A stretch of DNA of 64,000 nt, from assembly GCA_905215055.1 (NCBI GenBank), contig CAJMOH010000002.1, positions 1-64,000 on the forward strand. The letters are read 5' to 3'. Below, piece after piece: positions 43,326 to 52,339 of the stretch. A program made the translations under genes and the position numbers. Below the pieces are notes generated by a model. It was not told the origin of the DNA and did not search any database. It saw nothing but the letters and a program-made list of their open reading frames with translations. How positions within the stretch are numbered: the first letter of the stretch is position 1; each line of letters opens with the position of its first letter. The DNA is from an uncultured bacterium (GTDB taxonomy: Bacteria > Bacillota > Clostridia > Oscillospirales > Acutalibacteraceae).

Positions 43326-43715
43326 GATCAGCCAACCAGGACAGCCCCAGCTACGGGGCCAGTCTCGATCGGTTCGTCTGTCTATTCGGCCGCAGAGGTA
43401 TGGTTTGGGGGCATCAGGCAAAGAAATCCCCACATCATAGAGGCGCAACCGGACGAACAGACGGACGGACGCACCCGCCCACCCCAGGGGCACCTTCATC
43501 CATTGGCCCAGCTATCCACAGGACATCCGGCACATACTGGACAATCTCTGGGGCCGGAGCACAGGGGGCTGGTTCTTTTCGGGGCCCGTCATTTGGCCGT
43601 AGCCGGTTGGGGTGCTCAGCTTCTATGGGGGTGTGTTGGGTGAAGCAGGGAACTGGATCTGTGGGCAAGATTCCTTACCAGGCAGGTCAATGGGGCGGGA
43701 CAAACCCGAAAGACG
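43326..43715. other. Non-coding stretch in the element
   Basis: No gene with SD and codon bias is visible on either strand; short frames here are compositional. The stretch is GC-rich with ACGGACGGACGC-type short repeats. As the only long gap inside the element it is a candidate place for an origin, transfer site or attachment site, but I see no defined dyad. Confidence 0.45.
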
Positions 43716-43746
43716 AGAAAAGCCAAGGCGGAGTTCCACCTTGGCT
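43716..43746 (-). terminator. Terminator of the large serine recombinase
   Basis: AGCCAAGG(T)GG/(C)CGCCTTGGCT stem followed by TTTCT on the minus strand. Confidence 0.8.
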
Positions 43747-43751
43747 CTTTC

Positions 43752-45287
43752 CTATATGTTCCAAACAATCTGCATGCTGCCATCTTCGTGGATCAGGATC
43801 TTGTGGATCATGATCATGGCCACCGCCTTCTTCTTGGCGTAATTGGCTGTCTTCCAGGACTTTGCCAGATTGACGGCAGTGTCTGTCTCTTGCTCCAGAC
43901 TTTTCAGCTCGTCCATGCGCTCTAGTAGGGCCATTCGATCCTGTTTCAGCTGGGTGGCTTTTTGGTTGGCTATGGCCAACAGATCTTCGTTGAAACCGCC
44001 GGTGAGCATGGTATCCATCAAGTGCTTCTCCGCTTGCTCCACGGCCTTCAATTTCAGCTTCAACTCGTTGAGCGCCCCCTGGTCGTCCTTCCGAGCCCGA
44101 TGGCCTGTCTCCTTCAAGTCGGCCAGCTTTTCCCCTATGCAGTCATAGACCATGTTTTCCAGATCCTCTGCATAGATGGACACCTTGGGCCCGGTGCAGA
44201 TCTTCTTGTGGGATTTCCCCGTACAGTTAAAGTACCGGCGCACTTCCCCGTTTTGATTGGCCTTCCCCTTGATGGTGGTCATGGTGTGTCCACATTTCGC
44301 GCACACCACCTTCCCTGCCAGCCAGCTGGTGGGATTGCTGTAACTGTTGGTGATCTGCCGGTTCTTTTCCAGCTTTCGCTGACACTTGAGCCAAATGTCC
44401 GACTCCACAATGCCGGGATGGGACAGGACCACCAGCTTCAAATCCGACCAGTCGGAACTGGAGGAGTCGTGCTTGGTGCGGCCGTATAGCTGGGCTCCAC
44501 ACTCTCCCGTAAACAGGGAGAGGTCGCTGACGATCTGCGTGCCGTGGCGGTCAAAATAGTCGTACACATCGGAATCGGCCTTGACGTAGATAGGGTTCTT
44601 CAGCAGCGTGGACAACTTGGCGGTGGTCCAGTGGCTGCCGTTGAGAGGTTGTTTTCCCTCCGCCACCAGCAGATCCAGCAGCCGGCGCAGAGAGACGGAC
44701 TCCTGGGCATAAACCTCAAAGATGTACCGCACCTGCTCAGCCTGGGAGGGAATGGGCTGGAGCTTCTTGGTCTTGATGTTGTGGAGCACCGCCGGCACCA
44801 GCTCAAATCCATAGGGCTGGCGCCCTCCCATGTAGAACCCCATCTCGCTGCGATGGGCATAGGCCTGGGTCACACGGTTGATGGTGGAAGTCCGCTCGAA
44901 CTCCGCGAACACCATGAGGATTTTGACGATCAAGTCCCCGTAGGGCGAGGAGGTGTCAAAGGACTCCTGGGAGGAGACGAACTCCACTTGATGGTCCTTA
45001 AACTCCTGGAGGATCTTCATGAAATCCGAAAGAGAACGGCTGATTCGGTCCAGCTTGTAGACGATCACCTTGCTGACCTTTCCCTGGCGGACCAGTCGCA
45101 TCATCTTCTGGAATCCCTCTCGGTTGACATTGCCTCCGGAGAAGCCGTTGTCGATCAAGGTTACCACCTTTTCGCCCCGCTCCTCCGGCTTGATCATCAT
45201 CTTGCAGTATTCTATTTGCGTCTCACAGCTGATGCTGTTTTCTCGTTCCACAGATTTCCGGGCATAGAGAACAAGCGAAGTTGTCAC
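43752..45287 (-). CDS. Large serine recombinase (integrase)
   Basis: A 511-residue protein. Residues 1-150 are the resolvase catalytic domain with Ser12 in LYARKSVERE, KLDRISRSLSDF and EFERTSTINRVTQ. A recombinase domain (GGRQPYGFELVP) comes next, then a zinc ribbon (CAKCGHTMTT...C...C) and a coiled-coil region near residues 400-480. This is the standard layout of large serine integrases that insert elements at att sites. It is the only complete copy; the other two in the window (20407-21096 and 53790-54804) are broken. It is the likely integrase of the 34.9-48.3 kb module. Confidence 0.93.
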   Translation of the reverse strand: MTTSLVLYARKSVERENSISCETQIEYCKMMIKPEERGEKVVTLIDNGFSGGNVNREGFQKMMRLVRQGKVSKVIVYKLDRISRSLSDFMKILQEFKDHQVEFVSSQESFDTSSPYGDLIVKILMVFAEFERTSTINRVTQAYAHRSEMGFYMGGRQPYGFELVPAVLHNIKTKKLQPIPSQAEQVRYIFEVYAQESVSLRRLLDLLVAEGKQPLNGSHWTTAKLSTLLKNPIYVKADSDVYDYFDRHGTQIVSDLSLFTGECGAQLYGRTKHDSSSSDWSDLKLVVLSHPGIVESDIWLKCQRKLEKNRQITNSYSNPTSWLAGKVVCAKCGHTMTTIKGKANQNGEVRRYFNCTGKSHKKICTGPKVSIYAEDLENMVYDCIGEKLADLKETGHRARKDDQGALNELKLKLKAVEQAEKHLMDTMLTGGFNEDLLAIANQKATQLKQDRMALLERMDELKSLEQETDTAVNLAKSWKTANYAKKKAVAMIMIHKILIHEDGSMQIVWNI

Positions 45288-45316
45288 CTCCTCTCCCCAA
45301 TGGGCTGATTACGCTA

Positions 45317-45475
45317 TTAGGCGGGGATCTTGCTGGGCTGCGTCAACGCACGGGTCAACTCCTCAAGAATCCGCTCCTGTTGGGTTTTGTCATCCGTCAC
45401 CAGGGTTTGATGCTCCACCCGATGCCGGACTGCCTTGCCATCGATGTACTCCTCTTGCAGTTTCATCCTATCCAT
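45317..45475 (-). CDS. Small protein between recombinase and 238-aa gene
   Basis: A 52-residue product MDRMKLQEEYIDGKAVRHRV to TQPSKIPA, charged and probably helical. AGGAGG overlaps the stop of the upstream gene. The first ATG is only one base from it, so the second ATG (45466, MKLQEEY) may be the true start. It is a plausible accessory or directionality factor for the recombinase that follows it, by position only. Confidence 0.6.
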   Translation of the reverse strand: MDRMKLQEEYIDGKAVRHRVEHQTLVTDDKTQQERILEELTRALTQPSKIPA

Positions 45476-45480
45476 ACCTC

Positions 45481-46188
45481 CTAGATTGCCCCACACAGGG
45501 GCGCGGTGTTGGAATCCAGATCGATTCCCTCTGCCACCAGCATATGCGTGAAATCACAGCATATTTCCTGATTGACCAAGTGTAAAATGCCCTCCCTAGT
45601 GTAGGGAAAGAAGCAGTGGACCAGCATGGGTGGCGCGGCAGGAGCGCCACGCTGCCCATATTGCCGGTCATAGTAGCAACATTGTTTGACCACCCCCTGT
45701 CCCTCCTTGTAGTACATGAGCTCCAGATAGACGGACCGATGGAGCTGATTCTTCAGACGAGTCCGCAACTGCGTGGGCAGTCCCTCCCAGCGCTCTCCCT
45801 GGCCCACCAGAATGAGAAACCGGTATTTGGGGTGGATCTGGTGCAGCTTCTGCCAAAGATACGCCTCCAGCGGCAAAGATGCCGTGTCGCTAGAGGTCAC
45901 TTCCACACTGTAGAAGGTCTTGTCCAGCTCGGTTCGCATCACCCAAAGGAGCTTGTCCTTTGGGAACACCCGGGTCTTGAGCTTTTTGGGTCTGGCCCGT
46001 GGACGCTCCTCCCCTGCCTGGCTCCAGGGACGGTCTGCGTAAAAGCAGTCCTCCACCGTGCAGGTGTGCTCCTGGAGGGTCAAGGACAGATACACCACAC
46101 GTCCATGCCGGGTTGTGAAAACGGTCCGGTACTTCCCGGCAGCGCCAGTTTGGGTGTCTGCTTCCAGTGTTAGGGCACTCTTTTTCAT
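45481..46188 (-). CDS. Element protein of unknown function, 235 residues
   Basis: I use the ATG of MKKSALTLEADTQTG (46188), eight bases after GAGG; a GTG nine bases upstream is possible. The product has FTTRHGRVVYLSLTLQEHTC, a basic segment RPRARPKKLKTRVFPKDKLL, and HRSVYLELMYYKEGQGVVKQ. No known motif is evident. A decayed homologue precedes the recombinase remnant at 53511, so the gene is a stable part of this element family. The promoter-like motif copy C lies 19 bases upstream. Confidence 0.65.
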   Translation of the reverse strand: MKKSALTLEADTQTGAAGKYRTVFTTRHGRVVYLSLTLQEHTCTVEDCFYADRPWSQAGEERPRARPKKLKTRVFPKDKLLWVMRTELDKTFYSVEVTSSDTASLPLEAYLWQKLHQIHPKYRFLILVGQGERWEGLPTQLRTRLKNQLHRSVYLELMYYKEGQGVVKQCCYYDRQYGQRGAPAAPPMLVHCFFPYTREGILHLVNQEICCDFTHMLVAEGIDLDSNTAPLCGAI

Positions 46189-46206
46189 GGGCTTCACCTC
46201 GTAAGA

Positions 46207-46236
46207 AGAATATATACGTATCGCTGCACAAGATAC
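46207..46236 (-). promoter_or_regulatory. Element promoter motif, copy C
   Basis: On the minus strand GTATC, 16 bases, ATATATTCT, with an additional CGTATC/GATACG dyad inside the spacer. Confidence 0.7.
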
Positions 46237-46243
46237 GATAGGG

Positions 46244-47734
46244 CTAAGCCCAGTCCTCCCCTGGCGTGTTGGGGGCTTCGGTTGGGGGATCTAGTTCGCT
46301 TGTCCCCCCTCTCCCATGAAAGGCGGCAAGGATTTGCTCCTCCGAATAGCCACAGTCTTGCAGTAGATTCCGCGTGGTCTGGGAAAGCTGCTGGGGCTCT
46401 ACCACCAGGACATCCCGGGCCTTATTCCCCAGCGGCCCAGAGACGATCCCCTGGGTTTCCAGGAACTTCATCATGTCCCGCGCTCCGTTTCCTATGGAAA
46501 ACTGGGATTTGATCCCGCTGATAGTCAGGGTATCCTGTCCCAGGGCCCACAGGATCACCTGGGCCAACCGCTTCTGCTTTTCACTGACCACCGGCTTTCT
46601 GGGCGGAGGCGCCGGCAACGTGGGGGCCTCTGTCTCGTCCTGGTCCATCGTCTCTGGAATGACAAACTTCGTGCTCAAATCGTACGAGTGCAACCGGATG
46701 GACTCCACCAGCGCGGCCAGCTGTTGGGGCTTCATATAGGCGCCCTGGACAAAGACCGGCGTGGAACTGGCGGCCGAGAGGTACAGCATGGCCCCGTTTC
46801 CCGGCAGCTTCTCTGCCCCGGCGCAGTTGATCACATTGCAGGAAGTCTGGAATTTGGCGCATTGGAACATCATCCTTGTGCTGATATTGTCCATACTCAC
46901 CTGCATGGTTTTCACCCGGGTGTCCTGGGTGGCAATGACCACATGGATCTGGGCTTTCCGGCCGCGGCGGAGAAGATCGGATATTTGGTTCTTAACGTCG
47001 ATGCCGTCTGGATGCTTCATCATGGTGTCCATAAAAAGGGCAAACTCATCGATCACACAGACGATGTGAGGCAGAGTTTTCACCACTTCCCAGCCTGCCT
47101 CGATCCGACGGTTCATTTCCTGGGTGACCGCCCCGATCACCTTTACCCCGGTGTCCACGTCTGTGACGATGGGATGAGAGAGATGGGGCGTGTTCTCGAA
47201 CACATCCAGGGTACTGCCCCCGATGTCCAACACCACGAAATTTACCTTGCTCACAGGTTGCCCCACCATCAGGCTGACCATAAAACTGACCAGCCCAAAG
47301 CTTTTTCCCGAATTGGTGGCCCCGGCATACAGCACATGGGTCATTTGGGTCAGATCCTCAAAGACCATGGCATTGATGATGTCGTACCCCAGAGCTATGA
47401 GCATCTTGTCCCCTTGCTGCTGAAACGTGGGGCTTTCCAACATCCGCTGCAGGCTGTTTTTCAAGGTCTTCGTTTTGTACACCGCCAGAAACAGCTGGTT
47501 CCACTTTACAAATGGGTAAAATTGGGCCAGGTTCATGGCGATTCTGATATCCTCCGCACAGTGGAACACCGTTTTCATTTTGGCCCCTTCCCCCAGTTTG
47601 ACGCGAAACATCAGAAACGTTTCGGACCTTATATAGAGGACAGGCTCCAATGTCACGTTGACTCCATAGCTGTGAAACTGGTCTTGCATCTTTGCCACCA
47701 CCTGCATCACCGGGCTATTTGTCTCATGACTCAT
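46244..47734 (-). CDS. FtsK/SpoIIIE-type DNA translocase
   Basis: Walker A AGATNSGKS lies at residues 137-145 and Walker B VCVIDEFALFM near 230; LLRRGRKAQIHVVIATQ is the usual following motif. The C-terminal region holds a gamma-type winged helix (LTISGIKSQFSIGNGARDMM, then ARDVLVVE), the part that reads DNA orientation in FtsK. No N-terminal membrane helices are present. In Tn916 and in actinomycete integrative elements such proteins drive DNA transfer. Here no secretion-system or relaxase genes accompany it, so it may be the sole transfer motor (inference). Confidence 0.88.
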   Translation of the reverse strand: MSHETNSPVMQVVAKMQDQFHSYGVNVTLEPVLYIRSETFLMFRVKLGEGAKMKTVFHCAEDIRIAMNLAQFYPFVKWNQLFLAVYKTKTLKNSLQRMLESPTFQQQGDKMLIALGYDIINAMVFEDLTQMTHVLYAGATNSGKSFGLVSFMVSLMVGQPVSKVNFVVLDIGGSTLDVFENTPHLSHPIVTDVDTGVKVIGAVTQEMNRRIEAGWEVVKTLPHIVCVIDEFALFMDTMMKHPDGIDVKNQISDLLRRGRKAQIHVVIATQDTRVKTMQVSMDNISTRMMFQCAKFQTSCNVINCAGAEKLPGNGAMLYLSAASSTPVFVQGAYMKPQQLAALVESIRLHSYDLSTKFVIPETMDQDETEAPTLPAPPPRKPVVSEKQKRLAQVILWALGQDTLTISGIKSQFSIGNGARDMMKFLETQGIVSGPLGNKARDVLVVEPQQLSQTTRNLLQDCGYSEEQILAAFHGRGGTSELDPPTEAPNTPGEDWA

Positions 47735-47812
47735 CCCAGAAGCTCCTTTCCCCCAAAGTGGATGGGCTTATTGGTTTCTCTGCTCTGCAAGCAGGCATAC
47801 TGGGAAGATCCC

Positions 47813-48277
47813 TCACTTGTGCCAAGTGGATTCCTTCTTCTTGGCAAAATAGGTGGTTATCCCCGTTAGGACGATTCCAACAACCTGGGGCAGCCATTTG
47901 TCCACCTGCTCCATCCACTGGGAACGCTGCGGACGCTGCTGCACCTGCTGTACAGGGGTCACATAATAGGAGAAGGAGTCCGATAACTGCCTCATTTGAT
48001 CTGTACTGTACTGCATGTACTTCATCATATAGCATCGCATCTGGAAATCACGCTCTGCCATCTGAGCGAGCATCTTCTTGTACTTTTTCTTCTTGCCCTT
48101 CTTGTGCTTTTCTCCTTTGCGAATTTGATGGAGCATTGCCTCCTTCCTGGCGATCTCCTCATTCAGCTGGTCCATACGCTTCACCTGCCTCTCCACGACT
48201 GGCCACTCCACCAATGCGCCTTCCCTGTTGAGATTCCCCTGATATCCGTAATAGTTTTCAAAATTGCTCTCCATCAT
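47813..48277 (-). CDS. Basic coiled-coil protein with C-terminal membrane helix
   Basis: A 154-residue protein starting MMESNFENYYGYQGNLNREG. A central charged helical part includes EEIARKEAMLHQIRKGEKHK and a Lys-rich run. One hydrophobic helix lies near the end (WLPQVVGIVLTGITTYF) with a basic tail. It is the first gene of the leftward block and lies just before the FtsK-type gene. It could tether the translocase to the membrane, given that the latter lacks its own helices (inference). Confidence 0.6.
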   Translation of the reverse strand: MMESNFENYYGYQGNLNREGALVEWPVVERQVKRMDQLNEEIARKEAMLHQIRKGEKHKKGKKKKYKKMLAQMAERDFQMRCYMMKYMQYSTDQMRQLSDSFSYYVTPVQQVQQRPQRSQWMEQVDKWLPQVVGIVLTGITTYFAKKKESTWHK

Positions 48278-48454
48278 TTTGCCTTCCTTTCTAGAAATTT
48301 AATTGAATTCCCCAGAGATAGCCAGGGCCTCTCTGGGATGATCTGCAACAGCTAGTCCTGGAAAGAACCGTCTCCCAAGCGGAAACCGTGGGCTCATGAT
48401 TTCCAGTCTTAGCTTGAACCGAAAAGATTCCTATAGAAAAGCAAAGCATTTATA

Positions 48455-48483
48455 TTGCACAATCCTCCCTTCTGAGCTATACT
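48455..48483 (+). promoter_or_regulatory. Promoter of the 48575 gene
   Basis: TTGCAC (48455-48460), 17-base spacer, TATACT (48478-48483). Confidence 0.7.
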
Positions 48484-48574
48484 TTTTTTATGAGCTCCTT
48501 AGACTTTGCTCGCTCCTATAGTACTAGAATTCGGGCAAAAAAGGTGTGAAAAATTTGAAATGGAGGGAATGCGT

Positions 48575-49915
48575 ATGGATGATATGAAAGTACTAGAATG
48601 GGCTAAAAGCAGAGAAAAAAATATCCACCAAGATCATTACCTTTCGGAGGATCCTGGTGGTTTACCTTTGTTACGCTTCTATTATTCTTTTAAAACAAAA
48701 ATGTTCCTTGACTGCCAGAAGTTTGACATGCAGAATAAACCTGCCATCTTAGAGTATATCCTCACCCAAGCTTTCCTAGAAGTGAAGGCAGGTATTCCCC
48801 CATTGAATCAAGAACAGTGGCGTCCAGATATTCTGATAAGCATCCAAGAGGCTTGTGCCTTTACAGGTTTGGCCATGTTTTTGCACACCACTAACAAGCT
48901 GCCGGGGATGAAAGGCAAGGATTTCGTTCTCAACTACTTCCAGCGTTACAAAGAGTTTTCTCCCATAGAAATATGCAATCAGATTGATTCTGATGTGAAC
49001 CTCCTTAGAAAATACAAGAACAACGAGTTATCACGCAGGCCGGTGTACACAAAAGAACGAAACGAATGGAAGCTTTTTGCCCAAGACATGCTCCACGAAT
49101 GGTCTCTGTATGAGCTACTGAATCAAGGGCCCAAAACTGCGCTCAGCGAAACCTTTTGGCGGTTTCGGAATTTAGGGAAACCCCTGGAGAAGGTGTTCCC
49201 CAAGTATGATACCGAGGAACAACTCCGCCAAGCAGCCCCCGCTGTTATGGCGAAAGAGCTGGACGATGCCTACCGGAAATATGAATCGAAACTGAAAAAG
49301 ATCAAATATGAAAACTATTTGGACTTGATCAAACTGTTTTTAGACCACCTGGAGAAGGACAAGGAATTTTACGGGAATAATTTGTACCGCTTAGAAAAAG
49401 AACTATTTCCCTATATTCTAACGCACCAGGTAAACCAATTCTTGCGGCTTTCAGATGAGAAAGAAAAGGACTTTTTCCTTACCCATCTTTATTTTTTAGA
49501 TTCTGTTACCTTTCCCAGAGTTTACGAAGAACTGTTGCAAATTTCCGATTATGATTTGATATGCAATTACCTCCACATTTTTAAGTTCATCCGGAATCAT
49601 TTGACGCCGCTTCTCAGTTACGTCCTTGATGAACTGGTGGAGGAAGATGTTGACGGCTGGATGGAATGTATCAAGGACAACGTCAATCAAAGGGCAAAGA
49701 TGCTGTTCTATTCCCCGGATGAAATTGACTGGACCGTTCAGGAAGGCTCCCAAGAGGCGTTTGAAACGTGCTTTTCATACCCAGTTTTTAAGAAAATCCA
49801 AGATTTGAAGTTTAAAGGGGCCGTGTTCAGAAAGTTGGATCAACCGGGACAAGAAGGGTCCGCATGTATACATACTACCCTACCAACGGATGAAGGCAGT
49901 ACGAACTTACATTAA
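48575..49915 (+). CDS. Orphan protein of about 446 residues
   Basis: ATG 48575 (MDDMKVLEWAKS) sits 7 bases after GGAGGG. The product is soluble, rich in Leu, Lys, Glu and Tyr, and appears almost entirely alpha-helical (KIKYENYLDLIKLFLDHLEK). No P-loop, zinc site or signal peptide is visible. It is AT-rich compared with its flanks and lies at the edge of the mobile module in the opposite orientation. The last residues (ACIHTTLPTDEG onwards) run into an IS3-type remnant, so the natural C-terminus may be lost. Family unknown. Confidence 0.6.
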   Translation: MDDMKVLEWAKSREKNIHQDHYLSEDPGGLPLLRFYYSFKTKMFLDCQKFDMQNKPAILEYILTQAFLEVKAGIPPLNQEQWRPDILISIQEACAFTGLAMFLHTTNKLPGMKGKDFVLNYFQRYKEFSPIEICNQIDSDVNLLRKYKNNELSRRPVYTKERNEWKLFAQDMLHEWSLYELLNQGPKTALSETFWRFRNLGKPLEKVFPKYDTEEQLRQAAPAVMAKELDDAYRKYESKLKKIKYENYLDLIKLFLDHLEKDKEFYGNNLYRLEKELFPYILTHQVNQFLRLSDEKEKDFFLTHLYFLDSVTFPRVYEELLQISDYDLICNYLHIFKFIRNHLTPLLSYVLDELVEEDVDGWMECIKDNVNQRAKMLFYSPDEIDWTVQEGSQEAFETCFSYPVFKKIQDLKFKGAVFRKLDQPGQEGSACIHTTLPTDEGSTNLH

Positions 49916-50033
49916 GTCGCATTTCAGGAAAAACCATACATTTGAAACTTTAGGGTCCCCAACACCCAACGTCTTGCGCACTTGGTATAAAGAATATCTG
50001 ACTACCGGTACACTTCACAAAAAAGCCTTTTAA
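49890..50033 (+). pseudogene. IS3-family OrfA-like fragment
   Basis: Reads MKAVRTYIKSHFRKNHTFET, LGSPTPNVLRTWYKEYLTTG and stops. The LGxPxxxxLRxWYKEYxxTG pattern is that of IS3/IS150-type OrfA helix-turn-helix proteins. Only about 47 residues remain, and no OrfB is found nearby. Confidence 0.65.
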
Positions 50034-50145
50034 AGCCTCGGTATACGCAGGAACAGAAAGAAAATACCGCGATCTGTTTTCATGAAATTCAAATATTTTA
50101 GTAACCAGCACATATTTATCCAATAAATTATAAACGGAAAGCAAC

Positions 50146-50211
50146 TTGACAGACCAGAATTTCTGGGATAAAATAAATCGCAAGCGAACAATCGCTTGCG
50201 ATTTATTTTAT
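50146..50211 (+). promoter_or_regulatory. marR-MATE promoter with 20-bp perfect palindrome
   Basis: TTGACA (50146-50151), 17-base spacer, TAAAAT (50169-50174). A perfect inverted repeat of 20 bp per arm (50168-50187 and 50192-50211, loop ACAA) covers the -10 box and transcription start. A second dyad CCAGAATTTCTGG lies in the spacer. A MarR dimer site that controls its own operon is the natural reading. Confidence 0.85.
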
Positions 50212-50228
50212 GGAGGAATTTCATTTTC

Positions 50229-50687
50229 ATGATTGAAGCCTTTCAATACAAAACGGCATCCACCCTTGTGCGGTTGGGCAATGCTGTGACCTACTACCGA
50301 AACATCAAAATGCAGGAATACGGACTGACCTCAGCCCAGGGAGATGTCATCCGGGCGATCCTTCACGAACCAGGCATTACGGCAGCGGAGCTGAAAAAGA
50401 AGTTGGGCCTTTCCCAGTCCACCGTGGCCGGAATCCTGGAAAGGCTGGAAAACAAAGGACTGCTTGCCAAAAAACTGGTGGACGGCGACGCTCGCAAAAT
50501 GAGTTTAGTTCCCACTGCCCGGGGACTTGAGCTGGAGGAAATGCTCAAGCAGACCGCTCTGGACACACAGCAACGGGTGACAGAGGGCATGTCGCCAGAG
50601 GAACAAACGGAATTTGACAGGCTGCTGGAAATGGCTCTCGCACACATGTCCGCCATTCGAGAGAAAGAGAGTGAACACCATGGATGA
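50229..50687 (+). CDS. MarR-family transcriptional regulator
   Basis: The start is ATG 50229 (MIEAFQYKTAST), preceded by GGAGG. GITAAELKKKLGLSQSTVAG and ILERLENKGLLAKKLVDGDARKMSLVPTARG give the winged helix with the MarR wing (DxRxxxxxLT). At 152 aa it is a normal length. It overlaps the MATE start by eight bases and most likely represses the operon through the palindrome at 50168-50211. The ligand is probably a drug or phenolic exported by the pump (inference). Confidence 0.92.
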   Translation: MIEAFQYKTASTLVRLGNAVTYYRNIKMQEYGLTSAQGDVIRAILHEPGITAAELKKKLGLSQSTVAGILERLENKGLLAKKLVDGDARKMSLVPTARGLELEEMLKQTALDTQQRVTEGMSPEEQTEFDRLLEMALAHMSAIREKESEHHG

Positions 50688-52044
50688 AAACAAGGAACTC
50701 TTCGAAACCATGCCGGTGGCAAAGGCTCTCACAAAAATGGCCATTCCCACCATTATCAGCCAGCTGATCACCATGATCTACAATCTAGCGGACACCTATT
50801 TCATCGGCCGGACCAACAACCCCTACATGGTGGCCGCGGCTTCTCTGTCCTACGTGTTGTTCTTTATTTTGACAGCCCTGTCCAATCTGTTTGGTGTGGG
50901 CGGCGGCAGTCAAATTTCCCGTCTGCTGGGGCAAAAGCGCTATGAGGAAGCCAAAAAAGTCTGCTCCTTCAGCTTTTATGGCACCATCTGCGTTTCCCTG
51001 CTGTATTCCCTGAGCTGTCTCTTTTTTATGGATCCCCTGCTTCGTCTGCTGGGCGCTACGGACAACACCATCGCCTATTCCTGCCAGTACACCCTTTGGG
51101 TGATTGTGGTGGGCGGCGTTCCCTCCTGCCTGTCCATGACCATGGCTCACCTCCTCAGAAGCGAGGGCTACGCTCGGTATGCCAGCTACGGCCTCAGCGG
51201 CGGCGGAATCCTCAACATGATTCTGGATCCTCTGTTCATGTTTGTCATCATGCAACCCGGGCAAGAGGTCATGGGCGCCGCTCTGGCCACCATGTTGTCC
51301 AACTGTGTGTCCCTTGTTTACTTTGCCTTCATGTTCCTGCGCCTTCGCAAGGACACCGTGCTCTGCCTGTCGCCCAACATGATGGTGCCGGGAAAAGCCT
51401 CTATACGGGCGGTGTTTGCCGTGGGCGTTCCCTCCGCCATCGGGTCGCTGATGGCCTGCTTGTCCAATACCGTGGTCAATAAACTCTCCTCGGGGTACAA
51501 CGACTTTGCCGTGGCCGCTATGGGAATTGTGAAAAAGATCGACATGCTTCCCATGAATGTGGGCATGGGACTGTGCCAGGCGATGGTCCCCATGGTGGCC
51601 TATAACTATTCCACTAGAAACTACCGGCGGATGCGGTCCTTCACCAACGCGGCACGGATTTCCGGTGTGGTCTTTGCGGGCATTTGCATTGTCGTCATGG
51701 AGCTGTTCGCCCCCCAAGTCATTGCCCTGTTTATCAACGACGGCGACACCGTGGGATACGGCGTGGACTTTCTGCGCATCAACGTGCTGGCCACACCCTT
51801 GATGATCTGCAATTTCCAGATGAGCTACACCTTCCAGGCCATGGGTAAGGGAGCAGAATCGTTACTTCTCACCTCCTGCCGTCAGGGAATCATCAACATC
51901 CCCCTGCTGTTTCTCATGAACTGGGTGGCCGGGCTGTACGGCATCATCTGGACCCAGCTTTTGGCGGACAGCATCACGGTGGTGATTTCCTTCGCCTTCT
52001 ACCGTCACACCATCCAAAAGCTGAAGGCGTCCGCCGCAACCTAA
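50680..52044 (+). CDS. MATE family efflux transporter
   Basis: ATG 50680 (MDENKELFETMPVAKALTKM) overlaps the marR stop. The protein has 12 helices, with TIISQLITMIYNLADTYFIG in helix 1 and a second-half start VGVPSAIGSLMACLSN. About 454 residues, intact. Operon with marR suggests inducible export of an antimicrobial. Next to it lies only pseudogene debris. Confidence 0.92.
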   Translation: MDENKELFETMPVAKALTKMAIPTIISQLITMIYNLADTYFIGRTNNPYMVAAASLSYVLFFILTALSNLFGVGGGSQISRLLGQKRYEEAKKVCSFSFYGTICVSLLYSLSCLFFMDPLLRLLGATDNTIAYSCQYTLWVIVVGGVPSCLSMTMAHLLRSEGYARYASYGLSGGGILNMILDPLFMFVIMQPGQEVMGAALATMLSNCVSLVYFAFMFLRLRKDTVLCLSPNMMVPGKASIRAVFAVGVPSAIGSLMACLSNTVVNKLSSGYNDFAVAAMGIVKKIDMLPMNVGMGLCQAMVPMVAYNYSTRNYRRMRSFTNAARISGVVFAGICIVVMELFAPQVIALFINDGDTVGYGVDFLRINVLATPLMICNFQMSYTFQAMGKGAESLLLTSCRQGIINIPLLFLMNWVAGLYGIIWTQLLADSITVVISFAFYRHTIQKLKASAAT

Positions 52045-52066
52045 CAGGAAGCTACGGACCGCCGTC

Positions 52067-52309
52067 TTGCCGCTGGAGATTTTCGCTTTCCGGTGGGAGC
52101 ATGACCCAAAAGTGCTAAACGAAGATGGCAGGGAGGAAACACTGACTTACTCGGATGTGCTAAGCCAGGTGTGGGAGATAAAAGCCGGAAGCAACAACCA
52201 GGCTCTCTGGACGCTGATCTCACGGCTGCGCAGAAAGTGGAACAGTGAGACCTGCCGACTGGAGATCTCCTTCCCCCGGGGAGATGGTTATATAGTGGAA
52301 ATGATTTGA
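52067..52309 (+). pseudogene. Response-regulator DNA-binding domain fragment
   Basis: LTYSDVLSQVWEIKAGSNNQ, ALWTLISRLRRKW and GDGYIVEM match the OmpR-type winged helix at the end of response regulators. The receiver domain and any kinase are absent. Confidence 0.75.
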
Positions 52310-52339
52310 AAAGATCTTATAAACAGAGAAATCGACGGA

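Noticed and set aside
43247..43813. Plus-strand frame of 188 codons in the element gap
   Set aside because: No SD, irregular composition, overlaps a recombinase end and a promoter motif on the other strand.
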